From CAVQXR01 sp963717955 (GTDB lineage Bacteria > Actinomycetota > Thermoleophilia > Gaiellales > Gaiellaceae): a stretch of 64,000 nucleotides of DNA. Shown in pieces: positions 25,445 to 33,765 of this stretch. The stretch covers positions 186,001-250,000 of the forward strand of contig CAVQXR010000003.1 of the NCBI GenBank assembly GCA_963717955.1, in the 5' to 3' direction. The notes beneath the pieces were generated by a model, which was given only the letters and a program-made list of their open reading frames with translations, made no database searches and was not told the origin of the DNA. The position numbers and the translations under genes were made by a program. The stretch's first letter is position 1. The number at the start of each line of letters is the position of its first letter.

Positions 25445-27190
25445 TTGAGCGCGATCGCACAGGAGGAGGCGGCACCGCAGGGTTGGCGGTCACGCGAACT
25501 GCGGCTCGGGCCGCTCGTGCTGACGGCACCGGTCGTCGTCGGCCTCCTCTTCTTCTTCGTTGCGCCGCTCGCCGCGTTCTTCGTCTACAGCTTCCTCACC
25601 GCCGGCCTGTTCGAGGTGGGCGGCCCGATCACGCTCGACGCCTACCGCGATGCGGTGACGACCGGCGTCAACGGAACGCTCGCGGTGAACTCGTTCGTCG
25701 TCGGGATCTGCACGGCGGTCGTGACACTGCTCCTCGCGCTGCCGGTGGCCTACTGGTTGCGCTATGCAGCCGGGCGCTGGCAGATGGTCGTCCTGCTCCT
25801 GATCGTCGTCTCGATGTTCGCGAGCTACCTCGTACGCATCTACGCCTGGCGGTCGATCCTCGGTGACAACGGGCTCCTGAACACCGGCCTGCGGGACATC
25901 GGGCTCATCGACGAGTCGCTCGACTTCCTGCTGTTCAACCGCTTCTCGGTCACCGTCGCTCTCGTCCACATCTTCCTGCCCTATGTCGTGCTCGTGCTCT
26001 ACGCGGGATTCCGGCCGATCGCACCCGCGCTGCTCGAGGGCGCCCAGGACCTGGGCGGAGGGTCGTTCGCGCAATGGCGCCGCGTCGTCCTGCCCCTGAT
26101 CGCGGCGCCCGCTGCCACGTCGTTCCTGTTCGTGTTCGTGCTGTCGGCAGCCGACTACGTCACACCGCAGTTCCTCGGCGGAACGAGTGGCGCGATGCTC
26201 GGCGTCCGGATCCAAACCGCGTTGACCGGCGTGGGCGACTGGCCGCTCGGTGCAGCGCTCGCCTTCCTCATGCTCGCGGCCTTCCTCGTCTGCTACCTGA
26301 TCACGATGGTCGGCCTCAGGATCCTGAACCTCGACCGGATTCGCTTCGTCGAGGTCGCGCCCTCCGGAGACCGCCAGCGCGCGCCGATCGCGGCCACCGT
26401 GAGCATTCTCGCGCTCGTGTTCCTCTACGTCCCGCTCATCGTTGTCGTGCTGTTCTCGTTTCACCGCACCGGCGGGCTGTCGTTCCCGTTCGAGGGCTTC
26501 TCTCTTCGCTGGTACCGCGAGGTGTTCGGCTCCGCGCAGTTCCGGGATGCACTCATGAACTCGCTCATCGTCGCTGCCGTCGTGTCCGCCGTGACGCTCG
26601 TGCTCGGAACCGCCGCAGCCTACGGCCTGTCACGACTCGCCCCCCGCCTGCGCGCACCCCTCGCCCTGCTGTGCTTCCTGCCGATCACCCTCCCCGGGCT
26701 GTTCCTGGGCATCTCCATGCTCGTCTTCTTCGCGCGGATCGAGCTGCATCTCTCGCTCACCACGGTCGCCGCAGCCCACTTCGTCTACGTCCTTCCCTAC
26801 TTCCTGCTGATCACCATCGCCGCACTCGACCGCCTGGACCCGGCGCTCGACGAAGCAGCCGCAGACCTGGGCGCATCGCCGTGGCGCGTCTTCCGCCGGG
26901 TGACGCTGCCGCAGGTCTGGCCGATCCTCGTCGGAGCAACGTCCCTGGCCTTCGCCCTCTCCTTCGACGAGTTCATCATGACGTTCTTCGTGATCGGTGC
27001 AGACTCGACCTTGCCGATGTTCATCTGGTCGAGCCTGCGTCGTACCGTCGACCCCACGATCAACACCATCTCGACCCTGCTGATGGCGATCACGGTGGCG
27101 CTCGTCGTCGTCTCGTTCGTCTTCACCCTGCGCGGCGAGCGCAACCGCCGCCGAGCCGGGGCGAGCACGTTTGCCGGAGAGCCCTTGTGA
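25445..27190 (+). CDS. Fused polyamine-type ABC permease (PotB-PotC in one polypeptide)
   Basis: A 581-residue protein with twelve predicted membrane helices in two six-helix halves, joined by a short linker near residue 310 (RFVEVAPSGDRQRAP). Each half has its own EAA loop: EGAQDLGGGSFAQWRRVVLP in the first and EAAADLGASPWRVFRRVTLP in the second. These correspond to PotB and PotC, which are normally separate subunits. Fusion fixes their ratio. The start is TTG 25445, 24 nt after the binding-protein stop, with no strong ribosome site. Its stop overlaps the ATPase GTG. Confidence 0.9.
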   Translation: MSAIAQEEAAPQGWRSRELRLGPLVLTAPVVVGLLFFFVAPLAAFFVYSFLTAGLFEVGGPITLDAYRDAVTTGVNGTLAVNSFVVGICTAVVTLLLALPVAYWLRYAAGRWQMVVLLLIVVSMFASYLVRIYAWRSILGDNGLLNTGLRDIGLIDESLDFLLFNRFSVTVALVHIFLPYVVLVLYAGFRPIAPALLEGAQDLGGGSFAQWRRVVLPLIAAPAATSFLFVFVLSAADYVTPQFLGGTSGAMLGVRIQTALTGVGDWPLGAALAFLMLAAFLVCYLITMVGLRILNLDRIRFVEVAPSGDRQRAPIAATVSILALVFLYVPLIVVVLFSFHRTGGLSFPFEGFSLRWYREVFGSAQFRDALMNSLIVAAVVSAVTLVLGTAAAYGLSRLAPRLRAPLALLCFLPITLPGLFLGISMLVFFARIELHLSLTTVAAAHFVYVLPYFLLITIAALDRLDPALDEAAADLGASPWRVFRRVTLPQVWPILVGATSLAFALSFDEFIMTFFVIGADSTLPMFIWSSLRRTVDPTINTISTLLMAITVALVVVSFVFTLRGERNRRRAGASTFAGEPL

Positions 27191-28254
27191 GCGCCGACGT
27201 CCGTCTGCAGGTAGCCGGCGTCACCCACCGGTACGGGACCGTTATCGCGCTCGAGGACGTCGTTCTCGATGTCCCCGAGCACGAGCTCATCACGCTCCTC
27301 GGGCCGTCCGGTTGCGGCAAGACGACGCTGCTGCGAATCATCGCCGGCTTCATCCGACCGACCCAGGGCAAGGTGCTCCTCGAGGGACGGGATGTGACCC
27401 GCGTACCGCCGCACAAACGCCCGGTCAACATGGTCTTCCAGCGCGCGACCCTCTTTCCGCACCTCGACGTCTTCGAGAACGTGGCCTTCGGGCTCCGAAT
27501 CGCCCACGTGCCGAAGGCGGAGGTGACGTCGCACGTGCAGGACGCGCTGCGGCTCGTCAGGCTCGACGGGTACGAGCGTCGGCGCGCATACGAGCTCTCC
27601 GGAGGGCAGATGCAGCGCGTCGCCCTCGCGCGCGCGCTCGTCAACAAGCCACGGGTGCTGCTGCTCGACGAGCCGCTCTCCGCGCTGGACCTGAAGATCC
27701 GGCTCGAGATGGAGGAGGAGCTGCGCCGGGTGCATCGCGAGACCGGCGCGACCTTCGTCTACGTCACCCACGACCAGCGGGAGGCGCTCGCGCTCTCCGA
27801 CAGGATCGCCGTCTTCGACCAGGGCCGGATCCAGCAGATCGGCAGCCCGGAGGACGTCTACCGGCGACCCACCTCCCCGTTCGCGGCGCGGTTCGTCGGC
27901 GATGCCAATGTGCTGCCGTGTACCGTCGAGGCCGCCGCCGGCGACGCGGTGAATGTGGTGCTCGCGGGGGCCAGGCTCCTCGTCGGATCGCAGGGCACTG
28001 ATCCCGGCCAGGCGTGGCTCGTGATCCGGGCGGAGGCGATCGGCGTCGGGCCGACGGACGGCGCTGTGCTGACCGGCAACGTCCGCGACGTGGCGTTCCG
28101 GGGAACCGGCTACTCCTACCGGGTCGACGTACCCGGTCTGGCCGACCCTGTCCGGGCAGAGGTCGGCGGTGGCGCCGACGCCTTCTCGATCGGCGACGAG
28201 GTGGGCCTGCACTGGGACAGCCAGCGCGGACGGCTCCTGCCGCGCAGCGAATGA
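27187..28254 (+). CDS. Spermidine/putrescine-type ABC transporter ATP-binding protein (PotA-like)
   Basis: A 355-residue ATPase starting at GTG 27187 in a 4-nt overlap with the permease gene. Walker A is GPSGCGKTT, the signature is LSGGQMQRVALARAL, Walker B is LLLDEPLSALD and the switch His is in VTHDQREAL. After residue 240 a TOBE domain follows (PEDVYRRPTSPFAARFVGDAN and later beta strands), as in PotA. Its stop overlaps the next gene's ATG. Confidence 0.92.
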   Translation: MSADVRLQVAGVTHRYGTVIALEDVVLDVPEHELITLLGPSGCGKTTLLRIIAGFIRPTQGKVLLEGRDVTRVPPHKRPVNMVFQRATLFPHLDVFENVAFGLRIAHVPKAEVTSHVQDALRLVRLDGYERRRAYELSGGQMQRVALARALVNKPRVLLLDEPLSALDLKIRLEMEEELRRVHRETGATFVYVTHDQREALALSDRIAVFDQGRIQQIGSPEDVYRRPTSPFAARFVGDANVLPCTVEAAAGDAVNVVLAGARLLVGSQGTDPGQAWLVIRAEAIGVGPTDGAVLTGNVRDVAFRGTGYSYRVDVPGLADPVRAEVGGGADAFSIGDEVGLHWDSQRGRLLPRSE

Positions 28255-28745
28255 GCGGCCGCGAGCCCGACGCGAGCCGGGATCCAGGCAACGACAACGT
28301 CGAGCGGGTACTCGCGCTCGTCGAGGCGTGGAATAGCCACGATCTCCAGCGGATCGCAGACTTCTTCCACGACGACTTCGAGAACCACCAGTTGCCCCTC
28401 CCACCGGTCGTCGGTCTTGCGGCATACCTGGAGCACTGCCGCCGATGGTTCGAGGCCTATCCGGACTTCCGGATCGAACCGTTGACTCTGTTCGGGGATG
28501 GAGACCTCGTCTGCCTCGAGTCGCGAGGGGCCGGCACCCGCGTCTCCGGGTTCTTCGGAGCCGAGCCGAGCGGCAGACTCGAGGTCAACTACGCCCTCGA
28601 CGTGTTCGAGTTACGCGACGCTCGCATTCTCCGGGAGCGCGGGTACTGGGACTACTCCGTCCTGACCGGACAGCCAGCGCCCGCTGCCGGCGGAGGGGAG
28701 CGCCCGGGGAGCCCCTTCCACCCGCCGGCGCCCCGAGCGCCTTGA
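28251..28745 (+). CDS. SnoaL-like/NTF2-fold protein
   Basis: A 164-residue protein starting at ATG 28251, overlapping the ATPase stop (ATGA). The sequence follows the SnoaL-type ester cyclase pattern: VLALVEAWNSHDLQRIADFFHDDFENH, YLEHCRRWFEAYPDFRIEPL, and a final FELRDARILRERGYWDY. Members are small alpha+beta barrels that bind or isomerise small carbonyl compounds. The last 25 residues are Pro/Gly-rich and disordered. Co-translation with the transporter suggests it acts on the imported compound. Confidence 0.7.
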   Translation: MSGREPDASRDPGNDNVERVLALVEAWNSHDLQRIADFFHDDFENHQLPLPPVVGLAAYLEHCRRWFEAYPDFRIEPLTLFGDGDLVCLESRGAGTRVSGFFGAEPSGRLEVNYALDVFELRDARILRERGYWDYSVLTGQPAPAAGGGERPGSPFHPPAPRAP

Positions 28746-28755
28746 CCGCGCGAGG

Positions 28756-28812
28756 TGTGATGCATTAGCGTGGCGATCCTGCATCCGGTTAGCGTGGCGA
28801 TCCTGCATCCGG
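28756..28812. repeat. ATGCAT operator followed by two tandem 24-bp repeats
   Basis: An ATGCAT core at 28760-28765 (TGATGCATTA) is followed by two exact 24-bp copies, 28765-28788 and 28789-28812, each beginning TTAGCGTGGCGATC and containing CTGCATCC. The CTGCAT elements look like degenerate copies of the operator core. The array is upstream of the second binding-protein gene and suggests separate control of that gene inside the operon. Confidence 0.6.
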
Positions 28813-28905
28813 CGGTGCACGGCGCTCTCCGCGGGCCGCCGTGTCGCGACGACCGGTGCCTGGGCAGTGCCTGGAACGAGCACCGACGACGAGGAGGCGA
28901 CGGCG

Positions 28906-30192
28906 ATGAGCGATGGCGATCCTGTGGACCCTCGGGTACGAGATTCGATGGCGCGCTACGAGCAGGCGATGCTCTCGCGGCGTGAGCTCCTCCGGAGGAT
29001 GGGCTTCGGTGTGGTCGCGCTCGGTGCCGGGCCGGCGCTGCTCGCCGCCTGCGGCGGAGGCTCTGACACCTCGGCCGAGACCACTGAGGCCGCGACCACG
29101 GCAGCGGCGGAAACCGAGCCCGCGACCACGGCCGCCGCCACCACCGCGGCTCCGGCCGCAGAGGTGCCCGAGGCCTCCGGCACGATCGACTTCCTCTCCT
29201 GGGAGGGCTACGACGTGCCGGGGCCGCTGGAGGCCTGGCAGGAGGAGAACGGCGTCACCGTCAACCCGACGTACATCGGCAGCCACAACGACATCGAAGC
29301 GAAGCTGAAGGCGTCGGGCAACGCAGAGGGCTACGACCTGATCACCTACTACCAGGGCTTCAAGCCCCTCTACGGAAGCCTCGAGATCCTCTCACCGATC
29401 GACGAGGCGAAGCTGCCGAACCTCGGCGGCCTCTTCCCGTTCTTCGCGTCCGACGAGCGGAACTTCTGGCTCGATGAGGACGGGACACGCACCGGCGTTC
29501 CGTGGACGTTCGGCTCGCAGGGGATCCAGTACGACGAGGCAGAGATCAAGGACCCCCCGACGAGCTGGGACGACCTCCTCGACCCGAAGTACAAGGGGAA
29601 GGTTGCGGTCGTCGACGACACCGCCGGCAACTTCGCGCTCGCGGCCCACATCCTCGGGCTCGACCCTGGTGCGCTGACCACGGACGATTTCGAGGCATGC
29701 AAAGACCTGCTCCGCCAGGTGATCGCCCAGACCCAGGGCGTCGCGCCCTCCTACGGTGACTACACGACCCGCTTCGTCTCGGGCGACGTCGTCATCGGGT
29801 TCCTCGGGTGGCAGGCGGTCAACCGGTTCGCGCTCGACGCCGGCAAGGACACGGTCAGGATGTCGTTCCCGGACGAGGGCGGAATCTCCTTCTGCGATTC
29901 CTACGCGATCCCGCCGGGCTCGGACAACGTCGACACGGCGCACGCCTGGATCAACGAGGTACTCGACCCGCAGGTGCACGCCGCAGCCGCAGAGAGCCTC
30001 GTCGCGGGGGTCACGGTAGAAGCGGCGGTGCAGTACCTGCCGGCCGAGATCGCCGCCTTCTACCCCTACGACCAGCTGGACGAGCTGATCGCGAAGTTCC
30101 CGTTCTACAACAACCCTCCCGTCGAGTCGGACGAGTTCGTCACCTTCGAACAGGCGGCCAACGCCTGGCAGGACCTCAAGGCGGGTGCCTGA
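28906..30192 (+). CDS. Spermidine/putrescine-type ABC transporter substrate-binding lipoprotein (copy 2)
   Basis: A 428-residue paralog of the binding protein at 24134, of exactly the same length. It has SRRELLRRMGFG, an LLAAC lipobox and a Thr/Ala/Glu-rich linker. The mature parts align closely: IDFLSWEGYDVPG versus LDFLSWEGYDLPD, GYDLITYYQGFKPLYGSLEIL versus GYDIFTYYQGYKSLYSELGLL, and a shared SYGDYTTRFVSGD/TYGDATSQLVSGE region. It lacks its own permease or ATPase and presumably feeds the same fused transporter. It follows a promoter region with an ATGCAT site and repeats. Confidence 0.88.
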   Translation: MSDGDPVDPRVRDSMARYEQAMLSRRELLRRMGFGVVALGAGPALLAACGGGSDTSAETTEAATTAAAETEPATTAAATTAAPAAEVPEASGTIDFLSWEGYDVPGPLEAWQEENGVTVNPTYIGSHNDIEAKLKASGNAEGYDLITYYQGFKPLYGSLEILSPIDEAKLPNLGGLFPFFASDERNFWLDEDGTRTGVPWTFGSQGIQYDEAEIKDPPTSWDDLLDPKYKGKVAVVDDTAGNFALAAHILGLDPGALTTDDFEACKDLLRQVIAQTQGVAPSYGDYTTRFVSGDVVIGFLGWQAVNRFALDAGKDTVRMSFPDEGGISFCDSYAIPPGSDNVDTAHAWINEVLDPQVHAAAAESLVAGVTVEAAVQYLPAEIAAFYPYDQLDELIAKFPFYNNPPVESDEFVTFEQAANAWQDLKAGA

Positions 30193-30200
30193 CCGCTTCC

Positions 30201-30815
30201 GTGCAAGGCCTCGTCTACATCGAGCTGATCAGCCGACGCCCGGAGGTCTCCGTCGAGGCGTTCCACTTCGTCGCCGGGCGCCCGGAGGCCTGGTCGGGCG
30301 AGTACGAGCAGGACGCGCTCGTGCTCAACCTCGGCCGCACCTTCCGTGCCGGCCCGCTGCCGGAGTACGTGACGGTCTGGTACACGCGCGGGCGTGGGCT
30401 CGAACGCATCGGTGAGTGGGAGGAGATCTTCGACCGCGGGGACGCCGTCGCCCTCGAGGAGATCTTCGCGCTGGGCGCCCGCATCGACAGAGCTGGATGC
30501 TTCGAGGCACTGCTCGAGCCGGTCCCGAGGCGGGACGGCCTCTACTACGCCGAGTTCCTCGAGTTCGCCGCCGGCGCCGACCGTGGCGAGGTCACGGCCT
30601 TCTACGAGGAGCGCCGCGACCGCTCCGGCCTCGAGCTGAACCTCCTCTGCGACAGGATCGGAATGCTCGGCCCTGGCGCCCGCGCGCTCGCCATCTGGAA
30701 CGTCGGGTCGTGGGATCGTCTGCAATCGGTCGCAGTCGAGCTCGACGGCCTGGAACGCCCGGTGGAGCTCGTCGACGCGGGCATCTACCGCGACGTCGGC
30801 AGCGAGACCCTGTGA
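30201..30815 (+). CDS. Uncharacterised protein (paralog of 33106-33714)
   Basis: A 204-residue protein that I cannot assign with confidence. It starts at GTG 30201. The sequence looks like two related halves of about 100 residues: VYIELISRRPEVSVEAFHFV with YVTVWYTRGRGLERIGEWEEIF, then LYYAEFLEFAAGADRGEVTAFYEE with ALAIWNVGSWDRLQSVAVEL. This would fit a duplicated ferredoxin-like (dimeric alpha/beta-barrel, NIPSNAP-type) fold. A close paralog lies 2.3 kb downstream on the other strand. Its stop overlaps the SDR GTG, so a role in the same pathway is likely. Confidence 0.7.
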   Translation: MQGLVYIELISRRPEVSVEAFHFVAGRPEAWSGEYEQDALVLNLGRTFRAGPLPEYVTVWYTRGRGLERIGEWEEIFDRGDAVALEEIFALGARIDRAGCFEALLEPVPRRDGLYYAEFLEFAAGADRGEVTAFYEERRDRSGLELNLLCDRIGMLGPGARALAIWNVGSWDRLQSVAVELDGLERPVELVDAGIYRDVGSETL

Positions 30816-31606
30816 CCACGACCGGACGGCTGGCGGGCAAGGTCGCCCTGATCACGGGCGCAGGCGAGGGCATGGGTCGGGCGGCCGCCATCCTCTTCGC
30901 GCGGGAAGGGGCGAACGTCGCCGTCCTCGATCGGTCGCTCGAGCGAACGATCGAGACGGTGCGACTCGTCGGCGAGGAGGGAGGAACGGCGGTTGCGATC
31001 CACGCCGACGTCTCCTCGCCCGGGGATTGCCACCGCAGCGTCGAGGAGGCCGTGACCCGTTTCGGAGCGCTGCACGTCCTCTACAACAACGCCGGAGTCT
31101 GGATTCCGGGCGACGGCGCCGTCACCGAGCTCGACCTCGGAGCGTGGGAGCAGACGCTGGCAGTCAACCTGACCGGCGTGATGCTGATGTGCCGGTTTGG
31201 GATCCCTCATCTGATCGAGGCGGGAGGCGGCTCGGTGATCAACACCTCCTCGCCGGTGGCGTTCCGGCCCGAGCCCGTCTACGACGCCTACACCGCCTCG
31301 AAGGGCGCCGTCGCCTCGCTGACGCTGTCGATCGCCCAGTACTACGGCCCGCGTGGCGTCCGCGCGAACGTGCTCGCCCCGGGCTCGATCGTGACCGCCA
31401 TGACCCGCGAGGCGTTCTCCGATCCCGGGTACCGCGAGGCGTCGGAGCGGATGACGATCCTCGGCCGGCTCGGCCAGCCCGAAGACGTGGCGTACGCCGC
31501 CCTGTTCCTCGCCTCCGACGAGTCCCGCTTCGTCACCGGCTCCGTGCAGTGGGTCGACGGAGGATGGATGCTCGGACCGAGGCAGGACGCCTTCCCCGTT
31601 GTCTGA
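30812..31606 (+). CDS. SDR family oxidoreductase
   Basis: A 264-residue classical SDR starting at GTG 30812 in a 4-nt overlap with the preceding gene. TGAGEGMG is at residues 15-22, the NNAG motif is at 92-95, and the catalytic set is Ser147, Tyr160 and Lys164. AVLDRSLE at the end of the second strand indicates NAD(H). It ends VDGGWMLGPR, typical of the family. It is embedded in a tight operon with SnoaL-like and Gfo/Idh genes. Confidence 0.9.
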   Translation: MTTTGRLAGKVALITGAGEGMGRAAAILFAREGANVAVLDRSLERTIETVRLVGEEGGTAVAIHADVSSPGDCHRSVEEAVTRFGALHVLYNNAGVWIPGDGAVTELDLGAWEQTLAVNLTGVMLMCRFGIPHLIEAGGGSVINTSSPVAFRPEPVYDAYTASKGAVASLTLSIAQYYGPRGVRANVLAPGSIVTAMTREAFSDPGYREASERMTILGRLGQPEDVAYAALFLASDESRFVTGSVQWVDGGWMLGPRQDAFPVV

Positions 31607-31985
31607 TCCTGCGGCGCTCGCATACGGGTGGCGGGACGCCCTGGTCGGGCGTGATCCCGATGCGTTCGCAGCCCTCTTCTGCGTGGATGCGTTGTTCCTC
31701 GACGTCGAGCATCGCACGGACGACCTGGCCGGCGTGCGACCGATCGTCGGACGGGAGGCGATCCGTGCCCTCTGCACGCGCTGGCTCGCGGAAACCCCGC
31801 ACTTCGAGTACGACGTCGAGCAGGTGCTCAGCGAGGGAACGGCGGCGGCCGTTCGCTGGCGATACGTGGTCGAGGGACACGAGCTCCCCGGCGTGAGCTG
31901 GCTCAGCTGTCGGGGGGACGGCATCGCCACGGCCCACGTGTACTTCGACAGCCTCGGCCTGTACCGGCAACTCGGTCGTGTCTGA
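31599..31985 (+). CDS. SnoaL-like/NTF2-fold protein
   Basis: A 128-residue protein of the SnoaL-like group: YGWRDALVGRDPDAFAALFCVDALFLDVEHR at the start, a central FEYDVEQVLSEGTAAAVRWRYVVEGH, and ISHGR-type ending replaced by GIATAHVYFDSLGLYRQLG. The start is TTG 31599, 8 nt inside the SDR end, with no other in-frame start nearby. It ends overlapping the Gfo/Idh GTG by 8 nt. A small-molecule isomerase or cyclase role is likely but unproven. Confidence 0.68.
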   Translation: MSDPAALAYGWRDALVGRDPDAFAALFCVDALFLDVEHRTDDLAGVRPIVGREAIRALCTRWLAETPHFEYDVEQVLSEGTAAAVRWRYVVEGHELPGVSWLSCRGDGIATAHVYFDSLGLYRQLGRV

Positions 31986-33096
31986 TCCCCCGCCAGGAGT
32001 CGGCTTCATCGGAGCGGGCAGCGTCCTCTGGGCGTACCTGCAGGTCCTCGACCGGCTCGTGCCACGTGGACTCGCCCGTGAGGGACCAATCTGCGCGCGG
32101 CGCCGCGAGACATGGCCGGAGCTGCTGCGGCGCCGACCGAGCGCCCGCCTCGTCGACTCACCGGAGGCCGTGGCCGAGGACGCCGACGTGGCGGTCGTCG
32201 TCGTGCTCACACCGCCCCGGAGTCATGCCACGCTCTCGCGCCTGGCCCTCGAGCACGGCAAGCACGTCATCTGCGAGAAGCCCGTCGCAGAGGGCCGGGC
32301 GCAGGCGGAGGAGCTGTTCGGCCTTGCAGAGGCATGCGGCTTGCAGTTCCTGGCGGCCCCCTTCGTGCAGCTGTCGCCCACGTTCAGGGCGCTGTGGACG
32401 CAGATCCGCCGGGGTGCAATCGGGGCGGTGCACAGCGCGCGCGGCCTGTACGGCAACGCCGGGTCACCATGGGCGCGCTGGTACCACGAGGGCGGGCCCG
32501 GGCCGCTCGCCGAAGCAGGGATCTACAACCTAAAGAGTCTCACCGCCCTGCTCGGCCCGGTCGCGGCCGTCGGCGCCGCGGAGGCGACTGCCGTCTCCGC
32601 CCGCAAGGCACCGGGCCGGACGATCGCAGCCCCCGATCCGGACGTCTCCCACGCGATCCTGCGCCATGCCTCGGGGGCGCTCAGCTCGATCGTCTCGTCG
32701 CAGGCGATCCAGCGCTACAGGCGCCCCGCGCTCGAGCTCTACGGGACAGAAGGAACCGCGAACCTGCTCGGGGACGACTGGGATCCCCGTGGCTTCGAGA
32801 TGTGGCGCAACGCCGCCGGCTGCTGGGAGCAGCACGACTCGCTCGACCCGACCTGGCTGTGGGCCGACGGCCTGCGCGAATGTGTGCTCGCGGTGCGGGA
32901 CGGGCGCCCTCCGGTGCACGAGCCGTCGCACGACCTCCATGTGCTCGACGTGATCGCGGCCGCCCGCCGCTCGGTTGCGACCGGCGGCTGGGCTGCCGTC
33001 GGCTCGACGTTCGACGAGCTGGATCTCGCGTACGAGCTCCCCGCGGGCGTCCAGCACGTGCACGACCACACGCGGCCGCCCGACGAGCAGCAGTAG
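31978..33096 (+). CDS. Gfo/Idh/MocA family oxidoreductase
   Basis: A 372-residue dehydrogenase with an N-terminal Rossmann domain (GFIGAGSV at residues 9-16) and the conserved EKP triad at 100-102. A C-terminal alpha/beta substrate domain contains YHEGGPGPLAEAGIYNLKSLTALLGP, where a His/Asp-type acid site is usually found. Members oxidise sugars, inositols or related polyols with NAD(P). It ends the tight plus-strand operon. A sugar-like substrate would fit the isomerase gene at 33766. Confidence 0.88.
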   Translation: MSDPPPGVGFIGAGSVLWAYLQVLDRLVPRGLAREGPICARRRETWPELLRRRPSARLVDSPEAVAEDADVAVVVVLTPPRSHATLSRLALEHGKHVICEKPVAEGRAQAEELFGLAEACGLQFLAAPFVQLSPTFRALWTQIRRGAIGAVHSARGLYGNAGSPWARWYHEGGPGPLAEAGIYNLKSLTALLGPVAAVGAAEATAVSARKAPGRTIAAPDPDVSHAILRHASGALSSIVSSQAIQRYRRPALELYGTEGTANLLGDDWDPRGFEMWRNAAGCWEQHDSLDPTWLWADGLRECVLAVRDGRPPVHEPSHDLHVLDVIAAARRSVATGGWAAVGSTFDELDLAYELPAGVQHVHDHTRPPDEQQ

Positions 33097-33105
33097 GGCG
33101 GCCGG

Positions 33106-33714
33106 CTACAGGGTCTCGTGACCGAGGTCACGGTAGAGGGCGGATTCGAGCAGGCGAACCGGAGTGTCGACCGCGTCCAGCTCCCGTGCGATCGCATCGA
33201 GCCGATCCCAGCCGCCGATGTTCCACACGGCCAGCGCCCGGGCCGGAGGACCCAGGCGTCCGATCCGCTCGCAGAGCAGGTTGAGCTCGAGCCCGCTGTG
33301 CTCCCGGCGTTGTTCGAAGAAGACGCGGACCTCTTCTCGCGTAGAGCCCTCCGCGAAGTCGAAGTACTCCGCGTAGTAGAGGCCGTCGCGGCGCTTGACC
33401 GGCTCGAGCAGCGGGTCGTAGCATCCGGCCGCGTCGATCCTCGACGCCAGCTTGAAGGTCTCCTCCAGATCGTCTGCCTCATGGCTCTGGAAGACACGTT
33501 CCCAGTCGCCGATCCGGTCGAGGCCCCGACCCGGCGTGTACCAGACGGCGAGGTACTCCGGTGTCGGGCCGACCCGAAAGGTGCGGCCGAGGTTGAGCAC
33601 GAGCACGTCGTCCGCGTAGCCCTCGGACCAGAGATCCTGCCGCCCGGCCGCGAAATGGAACTGCTCGACCGAGACCCGGGGGAGGCGGCTGATGTACTCG
33701 ATGTAGACGAGCAT
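33106..33714 (-). CDS. Uncharacterised protein (paralog of 30201-30815)
   Basis: A 202-residue protein started at ATG 33714, since homology to the 30201 protein begins there; the frame upstream is promoter sequence. Shared blocks include VSVEQFHFAAGRQDLWSEGY, YLAVWYTPGRGLDRIGDWE, RRDGLYYAEYFDFAEG, HSGLELNLLCERIGRLGP and a terminal YRDLGHETL (the other copy ends YRDVGSETL). The function is unknown; the same two-half, possibly ferredoxin-like, layout applies. It is divergent from the isomerase gene at 33766, with 51 bp between the starts. Confidence 0.7.
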   Translation of the reverse strand: MLVYIEYISRLPRVSVEQFHFAAGRQDLWSEGYADDVLVLNLGRTFRVGPTPEYLAVWYTPGRGLDRIGDWERVFQSHEADDLEETFKLASRIDAAGCYDPLLEPVKRRDGLYYAEYFDFAEGSTREEVRVFFEQRREHSGLELNLLCERIGRLGPPARALAVWNIGGWDRLDAIARELDAVDTPVRLLESALYRDLGHETL

Positions 33715-33765
33715 GGGGCGGCATTCTCGCAGGCCGACGGAGCCGATGCGGCCTAGGCTAAGGCG

